Part shown: piece after piece, positions 34,452 to 43,417 of the stretch
Position numbering within the stretch: position 1 is the first letter of the stretch
Layout: the number at the start of each line of letters is the position of its first letter
Source: Cellulomonas sp.
GTDB taxonomy: Bacteria > Actinomycetota > Actinomycetes > Actinomycetales > Cellulomonadaceae
NCBI RefSeq assembly: GCF_015234515.1
Contig: NZ_JADGMY010000036.1
Coordinates: 20,809 to 84,808, forward strand
Length of the DNA: 64,000 bases
Direction: 5' to 3'
The notes under the pieces: generated by a model
Databases searched by the model: none
Told to the model about the DNA's origin: nothing
What the model saw: only the letters and a program-made list of their open reading frames with translations
Translations under genes and position numbers: made by a program

Positions 34452-36248
34452 ATGACCCTCGCGCCGCGTCTCTGGGCACCGTACGCCCGTGACGTCGACC
34501 TGGTGCTGCCGACCGAAGGCTCCCGCACGCCGCTGCAGCCGGGGACCGACGGGTGGTGGGCGTCGGACGTGACGCTCCCCCACGGCACCGACTACGCGTT
34601 CTCGCTCGACGGCGGCGCCCCGCGCCCCGACCCCCGGGCGGCGTGGCTGCCCGCGGGCGTCCACGGGCCGGCGCGCGTGTTCGACACCGGTCGCTTCGCG
34701 TGGACGGACCAGGGGTGGAGCGGCGTCGACGTGCGCGGTGCGGTGACGTACGAGCTGCACGTCGGCACGTTCACGCCCGGCGGCACGCTCACCTCGGCCG
34801 TCGAGCGCCTGGAGCACCTCGTGGCGCTGGGCGTCGACGTCGTCGAGCTGCTGCCGGTCGCCGCGTTCAACGGGCGGCACGGCTGGGGGTACGACGGCGT
34901 GGCGCCGTACGCCGTGCACGAGCCGTACGGCGGGCCCGCCGCGTTGCAGGCGTTCGTCGACGCCGCGCACGGCCTGGGCCTGGCGGTGTGCCTCGACGTC
35001 GTCCACAACCACCTGGGCCCGTCCGGCAACTACCTGCACGAGCTCGGGCCGTACTTCACCGACGCCCACAGCACGCCGTGGGGCGCCGCGATCAACCTCG
35101 ACGGCCCCGGCTCGGAGCACGTGCGCCGCTGGATCTGCGACTCCGTGCTGCGGTGGGCGCGCGACTTCCACGTCGACGCCTTCCGCCTCGACGCCGTCCA
35201 CGCGCTGCACGACGACTCGGAGCGGCACGTGCTGGCCCAGCTGTCCGACGAGGTCGCCGAGCTCGCCGAGGAGCTGGGACGTCCCCTCGGCCTGGTGGCC
35301 GAGTCCGACCTCAACGACGTCGTCACCCTGGGCTCCACGCAGGACGGCGGCTGGGGCATGACGGCCCAGTGGGCGGACGACGTGCACCACGCGATCCACG
35401 CGCTCGTGACGGGCGAGCGGCACGGCTACTACGTCGACTTCGGGTCGCCCGAGGTGCTGCGCACCGCGCTCACCCGGGTGTTCGTGCACGACGGCTCCGT
35501 GTCGACGTTCCGCGGCGAGCCGTGGGGCGCGCCGGTGCCGGACGACATCGACGGGCACCGTTTCGTGGTCTTCGACGCCAACCACGACCAGGTCGGCAAC
35601 CGCGCGCTCGGCGACCGGCCCTCGTCCCGCCTCTACACCGGTGGCCTGGCCGCCCAGGCCGCGCTCGTGCTGCTCTCGCCGTTCACGCCGCTGCTGTTCA
35701 TGGGCGAGGAGTGGGGCGCCACCACCCCCTGGCTGTTCTTCACGGACCACCCGGAGCCGGAGCTGGCCGCGGCCGTCCGCGAGGGCCGCGCACGCGAGTT
35801 CGGCGGTCACGGCTGGGCGGCGCTGTACGGCGGGGAGATCGAGGTGCCGGACCCGCAGGATCCCGCGACGTTCGCGGCGAGCGTCCTGGACTGGGCCGAG
35901 CCCACCCGCCCCGCCCACGCGCGGCTGCTGGAGTGGTACCGGGTCCTGGTGGCGCTGCGCCGGGCCGTGCCGGACCTGGGCTCGGGAGACCGGGTGCGCA
36001 CGTCGCTGGACGTGCACCCGGTGCCCGGCGCCGGGGACGGCCCGTGGCAGGGCGCTCTGGTGGTGCACCGGGGTGATGCGCGCGTCGTCGTCAACCTGGC
36101 GCACTCGCCCGCAGCAGTGCCCGTGCCCGTGCGGCGCCCGGTCGAGGTCGTCGCGGACTGGGCGGGCGGCGTGGTCGTCCCCCCGGACCGTCCGGGCGAC
36201 CCGTTGGTCGTGGAGGTGCCTGGGCGCGCGGTCGTCGTTCTCGCCTGA
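34452..36248 (+). CDS. treZ: Maltooligosyltrehalose trehalohydrolase TreZ
   Basis: 598 residues; GGAAGGAG precedes the ATG and treY ends one base earlier. It has an N-terminal beta domain, then GH13: TYELHVGTFTPGGTLTSAVERLEHLVALGVDVVELLPVAAFNGRHGWGYDGV, LDVVHNHLGPSGNYL, DAFRLDAVHAL (Asp), LVAESDLND (Glu), VFDANHDQVGNRALGDR (Asp). It releases trehalose from the end made by TreY. No treS lies in the window. Confidence 0.95.
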   Translation: MTLAPRLWAPYARDVDLVLPTEGSRTPLQPGTDGWWASDVTLPHGTDYAFSLDGGAPRPDPRAAWLPAGVHGPARVFDTGRFAWTDQGWSGVDVRGAVTYELHVGTFTPGGTLTSAVERLEHLVALGVDVVELLPVAAFNGRHGWGYDGVAPYAVHEPYGGPAALQAFVDAAHGLGLAVCLDVVHNHLGPSGNYLHELGPYFTDAHSTPWGAAINLDGPGSEHVRRWICDSVLRWARDFHVDAFRLDAVHALHDDSERHVLAQLSDEVAELAEELGRPLGLVAESDLNDVVTLGSTQDGGWGMTAQWADDVHHAIHALVTGERHGYYVDFGSPEVLRTALTRVFVHDGSVSTFRGEPWGAPVPDDIDGHRFVVFDANHDQVGNRALGDRPSSRLYTGGLAAQAALVLLSPFTPLLFMGEEWGATTPWLFFTDHPEPELAAAVREGRAREFGGHGWAALYGGEIEVPDPQDPATFAASVLDWAEPTRPAHARLLEWYRVLVALRRAVPDLGSGDRVRTSLDVHPVPGAGDGPWQGALVVHRGDARVVVNLAHSPAAVPVPVRRPVEVVADWAGGVVVPPDRPGDPLVVEVPGRAVVVLA

Positions 36249-36495
36249 CGCGGGCACCGCGGAGCAGCACCGCCCTGGCTCGGATCGTCCTCATCGCGGC
36301 CCTCGGGTCGCACGACGCCGACCCGGCGAGCGTGTGGGCCGGCGGGTGTCCGGACCGCGAGGGAACCGGGCCGCAGCACGGATCACCCGCGCAGGGTGAG
36401 GCGCCGTCAGGTGCGGGACGCGACCCTGAAGAGGCGACGGTCCCGCGGGTGCAGTGCCCGGACAGGAGGAGGTCGTCGCGGACGAGGAGACGACG

Positions 36496-36993
36496 GTGGC
36501 CACTCTCAGTGTGTGGAAGTTCGAGACCCCCGAAGGTGCAGAGCAGGCGGAGACCGCCGTGCTGGAGCTCCAGAAGCAGCACCTCATCGAGGTGCAGGAT
36601 GCCGCCACGGTCTCCTGGCAGCCGGACAAGAAGAAGCCCAGGACACGCCAGGCCAACAGCCTGACGGCGATCGGCGCGCTGGGTGGCACGTTCTGGGGCC
36701 TGCTGTTCGGGTTGCTCTTCTTCATGCCGCTCGTCGGCGTGATCGTGGGCGCCGCCGCGGGTGCGATCGGCGGTGCCCTGACGGACGTGGGCATCGACGA
36801 CGACTTCATCAAGGAGGTCCGCAGCAAGGTGACGCCGGGCACGTCGGCACTCTTCCTGCTCGCGCAGAGCGACGTGCCGGACCGCGTCGTGGCCGGTCTC
36901 AAGGAGCGCGGGATCCACGGCGAGCTCATCCAGACGAACCTCTCGCAGGAGGACGAGGACAAGCTGCGCGAGGCGTTCGAGGAGAACGTCTGA
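36496..36993 (+). CDS. DUF1269 family membrane protein
   Basis: 165 residues. I choose the GTG at 36496 because GAGGAG lies six bases before it and family members begin with a VATL-VWKFETPEGAE stretch; the reading frame is open to an ATG 14 codons earlier. The middle has a Gly-rich membrane hairpin (TAIGALGGTFWGLLFGLLFFMPLVGVIVGAAAGAIGGAL). The C-terminal half (FIKEVRSKVTPGTSALFLLAQSDVPDRVVAGLKERGIHGELIQTNLSQEDEDKLREAF) is soluble. Function unknown; the family is often stress-induced. It stands alone between treZ and a convergent LuxR regulator. Confidence 0.85.
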   Translation: MATLSVWKFETPEGAEQAETAVLELQKQHLIEVQDAATVSWQPDKKKPRTRQANSLTAIGALGGTFWGLLFGLLFFMPLVGVIVGAAAGAIGGALTDVGIDDDFIKEVRSKVTPGTSALFLLAQSDVPDRVVAGLKERGIHGELIQTNLSQEDEDKLREAFEENV

Positions 36994-37030
36994 TCCTCAC
37001 GCCCGCCCCTGCGGGGCCGTGCGGCGCCGG

Positions 37031-39571
37031 TCAGAGCAGACCGCGCCGCACGGCCACGTGGACGGCGTCGCGACGCGTCGAGACGTCGAGCTTGCGGTAG
37101 ACGGCCCGCAGGTGCGTCTTGACGGTGTTCGCCGAGACGAACAGTGAGGCACCGATCTCCTCGACCGTCATTCGGGACGGCAGGCACGCGAGCACCTGCC
37201 GCTCGCGCTCGGTCAGCGCCCATGCCGACGGGCGTGGCTCGGGGGCACCGTGCTCGGCGACCAGCAGTCGCGTGACCAGCGGCTCGTGGGAGCTGCCCCG
37301 TCCGAGGTGGCCCGTCAGCAGAGGCCGCAACGCCGCCGCGCGGTCGCGCAGGGGCCGGACGAGGCCGTCCGGCGCCGCCTCGTCGAGGGCACGCTCGAGG
37401 GACCGGTGCGCCTGCGCCACGTCGACCTGCAGCAGGGCGCGCGCGGCGTGGACGGCGACCCTGTCTGCCACGTGCCAGGACGGATCGACCTCCTCGGGGC
37501 CCAGCACCGCCAGCCCGGCCTCGTGGTCACCCACACGCCGGTGCACGTCGCTGCGCCAGCTGGAGCCGGCGGGCGAGGAGAACACGCCGTCGGCGGGGTC
37601 GGCGAGGCTCAGGGCATCTCGGGCGGCGCCCCGTGCGACGAGCGCCACGGCCTCCAGGTAGGCGCGTGACACCCCCGGCGGGGACCCGCCACGGTCGGTG
37701 GCGCGCGTCCCCTTGAGCACGGCCAGGGCGCCCGCCACACCTGCGGGGTCCCCCTCCGCGAGGCACACGTGCAGCAGGACGCAGGCCGCCCGTGCCACCA
37801 GACCCGGGCGGGACCCGCCGGAGTCGATCGCGGCCGTCAGCTCGTGTCGCGCTGCCGCCGGCTCGTCGCACCAGTAGGCGACGAGACCCGCCGCGAGGTG
37901 GGCAGCAGCCGTGACGGGACTCCGGCTCCAGCCCAGCGCCACGCCGTCCGTGAGGACGCCGCGCGCACGGCTCCGCGCCTGCGCGATCCGCCCCACCCGC
38001 GCGAGGGCCAGGGCGTGCTCGGCCCTGCAGGCCAGCGCGAGGACCGGCCAGCCCCGCACGGCCGCGCCCTCCGCCGCGTCCACGAGCGCGTCGACGACGT
38101 GCTCGATCGACGACGGCGGTCCGCACCGCTCCCCGGGGATCCCGGCGGCCGGGACGTCGGACGCGTACAGCGCGGCACGGGCCGACAAGTACCCCAGCAC
38201 GATGTCGTCCGGCTCGGCCCGCACGGCGGCCCCGTCGCCCGTGGGTGACGGCGCAGTCGTCCGCAGCACGCGGACGACGGCCGCGGCCACCGCGTCGCCG
38301 TCCTCGGGCGCCGCCTGCGCCCGCACCGCGCGAGCGACGACCGACGCGGTCTGGGCACCGGCACCGGCGCCGGCGGTGACGCACCACCGTTCGGTCGCCA
38401 CGAGCTGGCCGCGCGTGAGCAGCTCGGGCCAGCGCCCCGCGAGGACCTCCGCCGCGAGCGCGGGTGCGCGCCCGTCCGCCGCGTGCCGCACCGCGGCGGC
38501 GGGGTCCGTGCCTGCGAGGTGTCGCGCCAGGGCCTGGTGCACGGCCTGCACCGTGCGCGGCTGCGTCCGGTGGACGGTCGCCCGCACGTGCACCGCGAGC
38601 AGCTCGTGCCAGGAGGGCGCGCCGACCGGTCCCGCTCCGTCGTCCCGCGAGGTCAGCAGGCCCCGCGCGACGCACTCCTCGAACAGTGCCGCGCCGCCCG
38701 GCACGACGGCCTCGGCCAGCACGGGGTCGACCACACGACCGACGCACGCGCGGCGCACGAACCCGTCGAGCTCGGGGCTCAGGGCACCGAGGACCTCCTC
38801 ACGGACGTAGTCCGCGATCGGGACGTCCTCGTGCCGCAGCGGGCGCTGCGAGTGTCCCCGGTGCAGCAGCCCGGCGCCCCACGCCGCCCGCACGGCGGCC
38901 GGCCACCCACCCGTGACGCGCCACAGGTCGGCCACGGCGCCCGGTGAGGGGGCCGGTCCCCAGGCGGAGACCAGCAGGGACGTCTCGCGCACCGTCAGCG
39001 ACAGGGTGCGGACGCCCACGTCTGCCACGGCGCCCTCGATGCGCCCCGGGCCCAGGGCGAGGTCGGGCACGTGCCGGCCGGCGAGGACGAACCGTGGCCC
39101 CGGCGTCCGCACCAGCGCCGCGACGGCGTGGCGCGCGCCGGCCGAGGAGATGCGGTGGACGTCGTCGAGCACGACGACCGCGCTCTCGCCGAGGGCACCC
39201 AGCACGTCGCGCAGGGTGTCCAGCAGGACGCCGGGGTCCCGCGGCATGGCGCGTCCGGCCGCCACGAGGTCGTCCGCCGTCGCCGGGTGCGCGCGCGCCA
39301 CGGCGTCGCCGACCGCGCGGAGCAGCCTGCCGGGGTCGTCGTCGAACGGGTCGAGCGACGCCCAGGCGACCGTGGCCGGAGCGGTCGGTGCCCACTGCGC
39401 CAGCAGCGTCGTCTTGCCGAACCCCGCCGGTGCGCAGACGACCACGACCGGGTGCAGCTCGACGGCGGCGTTCAGCGCGGCCCGGCACCGCGGACGCATC
39501 ACCGCCCGGGTGTCCGGCGGCACGGTCCTGCACCACGCGGCGCCCTGTGCCGCCCTCGATGTCGTCGTCAT
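37031..39571 (-). CDS. Large MalT-like LuxR family ATPase regulator
   Basis: 846 residues. Residues ~30-300 form a STAND/AAA-type ATPase: Walker A VCAPAGFGKTTLLAQW, Walker B SAVVVLDDVHRI, and VLAGRHVPDLALGPGRIE. A long helical repeat middle follows. The last ~65 residues are a LuxR helix-turn-helix (ALTERERQVLACLPSRMTVEEIGASLFVSANTVKTHLRAVYRKLDV). Such regulators sense an inducer through the middle domain. The gene is last of a minus-strand group, 80 bases after a YhgE-type gene, and faces the DUF1269 gene; it may control that cassette or the trehalose genes (inference). Confidence 0.85.
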   Translation of the reverse strand: MTTTSRAAQGAAWCRTVPPDTRAVMRPRCRAALNAAVELHPVVVVCAPAGFGKTTLLAQWAPTAPATVAWASLDPFDDDPGRLLRAVGDAVARAHPATADDLVAAGRAMPRDPGVLLDTLRDVLGALGESAVVVLDDVHRISSAGARHAVAALVRTPGPRFVLAGRHVPDLALGPGRIEGAVADVGVRTLSLTVRETSLLVSAWGPAPSPGAVADLWRVTGGWPAAVRAAWGAGLLHRGHSQRPLRHEDVPIADYVREEVLGALSPELDGFVRRACVGRVVDPVLAEAVVPGGAALFEECVARGLLTSRDDGAGPVGAPSWHELLAVHVRATVHRTQPRTVQAVHQALARHLAGTDPAAAVRHAADGRAPALAAEVLAGRWPELLTRGQLVATERWCVTAGAGAGAQTASVVARAVRAQAAPEDGDAVAAAVVRVLRTTAPSPTGDGAAVRAEPDDIVLGYLSARAALYASDVPAAGIPGERCGPPSSIEHVVDALVDAAEGAAVRGWPVLALACRAEHALALARVGRIAQARSRARGVLTDGVALGWSRSPVTAAAHLAAGLVAYWCDEPAAARHELTAAIDSGGSRPGLVARAACVLLHVCLAEGDPAGVAGALAVLKGTRATDRGGSPPGVSRAYLEAVALVARGAARDALSLADPADGVFSSPAGSSWRSDVHRRVGDHEAGLAVLGPEEVDPSWHVADRVAVHAARALLQVDVAQAHRSLERALDEAAPDGLVRPLRDRAAALRPLLTGHLGRGSSHEPLVTRLLVAEHGAPEPRPSAWALTERERQVLACLPSRMTVEEIGASLFVSANTVKTHLRAVYRKLDVSTRRDAVHVAVRRGLL

Positions 39572-39650
39572 GTGCGCCCCTCTCCCACCACGCTCACCAC
39601 CGCTCCCCGCCGTCGTCGAACTGCCGGCGCGGCCATGAGCACCCTCGCCG

Positions 39651-41744
39651 TCAGAGCACCAGCTCCGGCTGCAGGCTCGTCGGTGTCCAGACGCGCTTCC
39701 GGCGGGCGGCCCACACCGTCGCGGTGAGGGCGAGGACGAACACCACGAGCAAGATCCCCGCGTAGCTCGCGGCGGTGGCCAGGTCGCCGCCGTACAGCGT
39801 CTGGCGCAGCCCCTCGACCGTGTACGACATGGGCAGCACGCGGTGCAGCGAGAGAAGTGGCTCGGGGATGGTCTGCCACGGGAAGGTGCCACCCGCGGTC
39901 ACCAGCTGCACGAGCATGAGCACCAGCCCGAGGAACTCCCCGACGGCACCGAACCAGACGTTGAGCGCCTGCAGGATCGCGATGAACGTCGCCGATGCGA
40001 TCAGCAGCAGGGCCAGCGTCGCACCACCGTGCACCGGTGTGATGTCGAGCGCGTAGGTCACCAGCAGGTACATGAGCACGACCTGCCCGGCGCCGAGGAG
40101 CGCGCCGGGCAGCCAGCCGCCGAGCACCGTCTGCCAGGCCGGGCCACCGGCCGCGAGCGCACGGCTGGACAGCGGCACGACGAGCAGGAACAGCACGTAG
40201 CCGCCGATCCAGGTGGCCAGCGACATGAAGAACGGTGCCAGGCCCGCGCCGTAGCTGCCCGCGCGCGCCAGCTCGTCCTTGGCGACCTGGACCGGGTTGG
40301 CGATCGTCTCGGCCGTCGCGCGCTCCGTCTCCGCGTCGAGGTCGGGGATCGCTCCGAGCCCTTCCTGGAGGCGGTCGCGCAGCTCCGTGACGCCGGCCCC
40401 GAGCTCGGTGGCTCCCTGGTCCAGGGTGCTGCTCGCCGTCGCGAGCTCGGTGGCGCCGGAGGAGACCTCGGCGGTCCCCCGCTCGAGCGCCCGCAGGTCA
40501 CCCACGAGCGTCGACGCCGCGGAGTCGAGCTGGGCGGTGCCGGCGGCCAGACGCTGCCCGCCGGCCGCTGCCGAGGCGATGCCACCGCTCAGCGCGGGCG
40601 CGGCCTCCGCGAGCTGCGACGCGCCCGTCGCGACCTCGGCGGCACCCGCGCTGAGCTGGTCGACCCGGCCGGACGCCTGGCCCAGCGCAGCGCTCAGCTG
40701 CTCGACCGCACCGGCGGCGTCGCCCGCAAGACGCAGGATCTCGTCGGCCTCCTGCTGGGTCAGCCGTTCCGCGGCGACGAGTGCCCCGAGCTGGTTCGCC
40801 AGAGCGGTCCGCCCGCCCTGCAGATCGCGACCGGCGCCCGCGACGACGGACGCCGCGTCCCGCGTCACGGTGGCCACCTCGGCGACCCCGCCGGCGACCT
40901 CCTGCGCCCCCGTGGCCAGCTCGCGCGTCTGGTCGGGCAGCGCCCGCGTCCCGCTGCGCAGCGTGTCCAGACCGCCGGACAGGCTCGATGCGCCCGCGGC
41001 CAGCCGGTCGGCCGCCGACGGCAGCGCCGACGCACCGGACGCGAGCTCGGACGCGCCCGCCGCGGCCTGCGAGGCACCCGCGGCCAGGCGGCTGGTGCCG
41101 TCCACCAGCTGCCCGGAGCCCGACACCAGGCGGTCGGCGCCGTCCACGAGCTCCGTGGCACCTTGGACGGCCGCGCTCAGGTCCGTGTGGATCGAGCCGA
41201 ACCCCTGCAGGAACATGTCCGCGGCCTGCGTACCCACCTGCGTCGCGATGGCGTCACGCACGTCCCCGACGATCGTGTCGGCGATCGTCGTGGCCAGGTA
41301 GTTGTTGGCGTCGTTGGTGACGAGCGTCAGGCTCGCGCGCTGCGGCCGGTAGTCGGCCGAGGAGACCAGGTCGGCCGAGAACGACCGGCCGACGATGAGG
41401 GCGGCGTCGAACCTGCCCGACCGCACCCCGAGCTCGGCGTCCCGCTGCGTCGTGCGCACCCAGTCGAAGCCGGCGTCGCCGTCGAGCAGCCGGTCGGCGA
41501 CCTGGTCGCCGTAGTCGACACGGCGCGTCGAGCCGGTGGCCGCGTCGCGCGTGGCGGCTCCCCGGTCCTCGACGACGAGGGCGGCCGGCACCTCGTGGAG
41601 CCGGCCGTACGGGTCCTCGTTGGCGAAGAGGTACAGGCCTGAGTACAGCGACGGGATGACGACGAGCGCGAGCAGCGCGAGGCGCGGCAGCAGGCCGGCC
41701 GCGAGGCGTCGCAGCTCGGAACCGGCGAGGCGGAGGACGATCAC
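39651..41744 (-). CDS. YhgE/Pip family membrane protein (ABC-2 type)
   Basis: 697 residues, GTG start overlapping the stop of the degenerate ATPase gene. An N-terminal membrane span (LALLALVVIPSLYSGLYLFAN) is followed by an extracellular domain and a long coiled region built of repeated LASGASxL-like units (about residues 190-490). The last ~200 residues contain five membrane spans ending in VVFVLALTATVWAARRKRVW, as in ABC-2 transporter permeases. The family includes Lactococcus Pip (phage receptor) and the Bacillus YhgE and is often next to ABC or type VII-like secretion genes. Substrate unknown. Confidence 0.88.
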   Translation of the reverse strand: MIVLRLAGSELRRLAAGLLPRLALLALVVIPSLYSGLYLFANEDPYGRLHEVPAALVVEDRGAATRDAATGSTRRVDYGDQVADRLLDGDAGFDWVRTTQRDAELGVRSGRFDAALIVGRSFSADLVSSADYRPQRASLTLVTNDANNYLATTIADTIVGDVRDAIATQVGTQAADMFLQGFGSIHTDLSAAVQGATELVDGADRLVSGSGQLVDGTSRLAAGASQAAAGASELASGASALPSAADRLAAGASSLSGGLDTLRSGTRALPDQTRELATGAQEVAGGVAEVATVTRDAASVVAGAGRDLQGGRTALANQLGALVAAERLTQQEADEILRLAGDAAGAVEQLSAALGQASGRVDQLSAGAAEVATGASQLAEAAPALSGGIASAAAGGQRLAAGTAQLDSAASTLVGDLRALERGTAEVSSGATELATASSTLDQGATELGAGVTELRDRLQEGLGAIPDLDAETERATAETIANPVQVAKDELARAGSYGAGLAPFFMSLATWIGGYVLFLLVVPLSSRALAAGGPAWQTVLGGWLPGALLGAGQVVLMYLLVTYALDITPVHGGATLALLLIASATFIAILQALNVWFGAVGEFLGLVLMLVQLVTAGGTFPWQTIPEPLLSLHRVLPMSYTVEGLRQTLYGGDLATAASYAGILLVVFVLALTATVWAARRKRVWTPTSLQPELVL

Positions 41745-42655
41745 GGCGTGCCGTCGGCGGCCGGCGGCCGCTCGTCGAGGTCGACCGTCAGCTCGGGCAC
41801 GTGAGAGCTCTCCGCCATCTGGTCGACACCGGTGCGCAGGGACTCCACGGGGGTGGCGCGCTGCGAGGCGTCACCCCGTGCGGGTTCGAGGGTGGCCCCG
41901 AGCTCTCGCGCCGACGAGCGGGAGCACTGGACCAGGACGCCGTAGCCGCGGGCGGCGAACGCCTGCGCGATCGACCACCACGCCGCCGGCTCGCCGCCGT
42001 GGCGGTCGGGCAGGCTGATCACGAGGAAGCGGACGCCCGGCCGTTCGGCGGTCAAGGACGTCAGCAGGGCGGTGCGCACCGGCCCGGGCAGGTCGTCCAT
42101 CCGCACGTCCCGGTACGTCGCCAGCTCGTGGCTCTCGAGCCAGCGGTGCACGTGCGAACGCCTCGAGCCCGTGCGGGCGAGCGCCAGCTCCTCGGCGACG
42201 ACGGTCGCGGTGGTGAGGGTGTCGTCGGGCTCGGAGATGCCCGGCAGGTCGACGACGCCCGAGACCCTGCGCAGCACGTCACGTGCGGTCGACGTCGAGC
42301 CGTCGGCCGCCGTCAGCACGACGCTGCCCTCGAAGGGCGCGAGCCGCCCGGTCGCGACCAGGGCGAGCGCCGTGTGCCCCTGCCCTGGCTCACCTGCCAC
42401 CAGGACGCACTCCCCGGTCGCCAGCGTCAGGGTCTCCAGGTGCAGCATGGGGGCCCTGCGGCCGACGACGTGGACGTCGCGCACCATCAGCCGCAAGGGG
42501 CCGGACGTGGACGGACCGGCCGGCCGATCGAGCGTCGCTCCGCGGTGACGGCGTCCGGACCTCCCGGGGGGGCGCTCGGACCCTGCCGTCTCGACCGCGC
42601 GGTGGATGCCGGCCGAGTGCGGACCATCCGTGTCGGGCGCGTCGGGCACGCTCAT
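41741..42655 (-). CDS. Degenerate ABC-type ATPase partner of YhgE
   Basis: 304 residues from an ATG that overlaps a TGA of the small frame upstream. The nucleotide-binding region starts LMVRDVHVVGRRAPMLHLETLTLATGECVLVAGEPGQGHTALAL. The Walker A site reads GEPGQGHT: the invariant Lys is His. The ABC signature LSGGQ is not recognisable, and the Walker B region reads FLVISLPDRHGG without the DE pair. It looks like a domain that kept the fold but lost catalysis, or a pseudogene product. It is in an operon with the YhgE gene, where active partners are normally true ABC ATPases. Confidence 0.72.
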   Translation of the reverse strand: MSVPDAPDTDGPHSAGIHRAVETAGSERPPGRSGRRHRGATLDRPAGPSTSGPLRLMVRDVHVVGRRAPMLHLETLTLATGECVLVAGEPGQGHTALALVATGRLAPFEGSVVLTAADGSTSTARDVLRRVSGVVDLPGISEPDDTLTTATVVAEELALARTGSRRSHVHRWLESHELATYRDVRMDDLPGPVRTALLTSLTAERPGVRFLVISLPDRHGGEPAAWWSIAQAFAARGYGVLVQCSRSSARELGATLEPARGDASQRATPVESLRTGVDQMAESSHVPELTVDLDERPPAADGTP

Positions 42656-42931
42656 GACGCGCCCGGCGGCGCCGGCCGCTGCAGCACGGGCACGGCCGCC
42701 GCGACGACCGGCAGCACCCGGGCCGTCAGGACGCACGGCCCCGTGTCGTGCGGGGCGTCGGACGCGTCGATCAGGCCGAACGTCGTTGTACGCGGTGCTG
42801 ACCGCGGTCAGGGCCGCGTGCAGCCACGACGCGACACTGCGCTGGAAGGGGCCCAGGCCGCGCGCGAGCGAGGCGAGCTCCACCGCGGTGCCGCCCGCCG
42901 GTGCCGCGGAGTGCGGGGGCGTCGTGCTCAC
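42652..42931 (-). pseudogene. Small reading frame broken by one base, upstream of the degenerate ATPase
   Basis: A GTG at 42931 with GAGGAG six bases before it opens a frame with near-pure GC third positions: MSTTPPHSAAPAGG ... SWLHAALTAVSTAYND. At about 42785-42795 the good codon use moves to another frame (TFGLIDASDAPHDTG ... VVAAAVPVLQRPAPPGAS), which ends in TGA exactly overlapping the ATG of the next gene. The span is 280 bases, one more than a multiple of three. So this is either a frameshifted gene, a sequencing error, or a programmed shift. The ~92-residue product is not recognised. Confidence 0.55.
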
Positions 42932-42978
42932 AGTGTCTCCTCACGTCGGACCTGGAGATGACCGCCGGGCCGCAGCCC

Positions 42979-43417
42979 TCAGGCCATGCGCAGCGTCGGC
43001 GCCGACTGGTCGGTCAGGGCGCACGGCAGCGCCAGCCACGCGAGCTGCGGCCCGTGCACCACGGGGGTCGTCGTCGCGTCCCCCGGGCGCACCCCGCGCC
43101 GGCGCTGGACGGGGTCGGGGCGTCGGGCGCACGGCGGGCACCGGTCGGTGGTCGTCGGGTCCGGATCAGGGGAGCTCGTGCCCGGACGCCGACCCGCGCG
43201 TGTGCGGCGCGTCACCGTTCAGGTGCGGGCGGGTCCCCGGCCGGTGCGACATGGCGTCGCCGTGCTCGTGATCAGAGACCCGACCCACGGCGACGCCGTC
43301 GTCGCCGTGGGCCAGCACGTGCTCGACCGCCGTCGTCCGCCCACGGACGATGCGCGCGACCGCCCGCTGCGACCGTCCCGCACCTGCTGCGACCGAGCGC
43401 GGCGGCGTCAGATCCAT
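42979..43417 (-). pseudogene. Possible second small gene with one-base frame offset
   Basis: From an ATG at 43417, a frame with mostly GC third positions runs to a TGA at 43166 (MDLTPPRSVAAG ... GSASGHELP). From there the codon pattern continues in the frame shifted by one, through DPDPTTTDRC to VVHGPQLAWLALPCALTDQSAPTLRMA, ending at 42979. The switch lies in a CCCC run (about 43169-43172). The total is 439 bases, one over a multiple of three, like the next small frame. The combined product would have ~145 residues, family not recognised. It could also be two short genes or noncoding. Confidence 0.4.
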
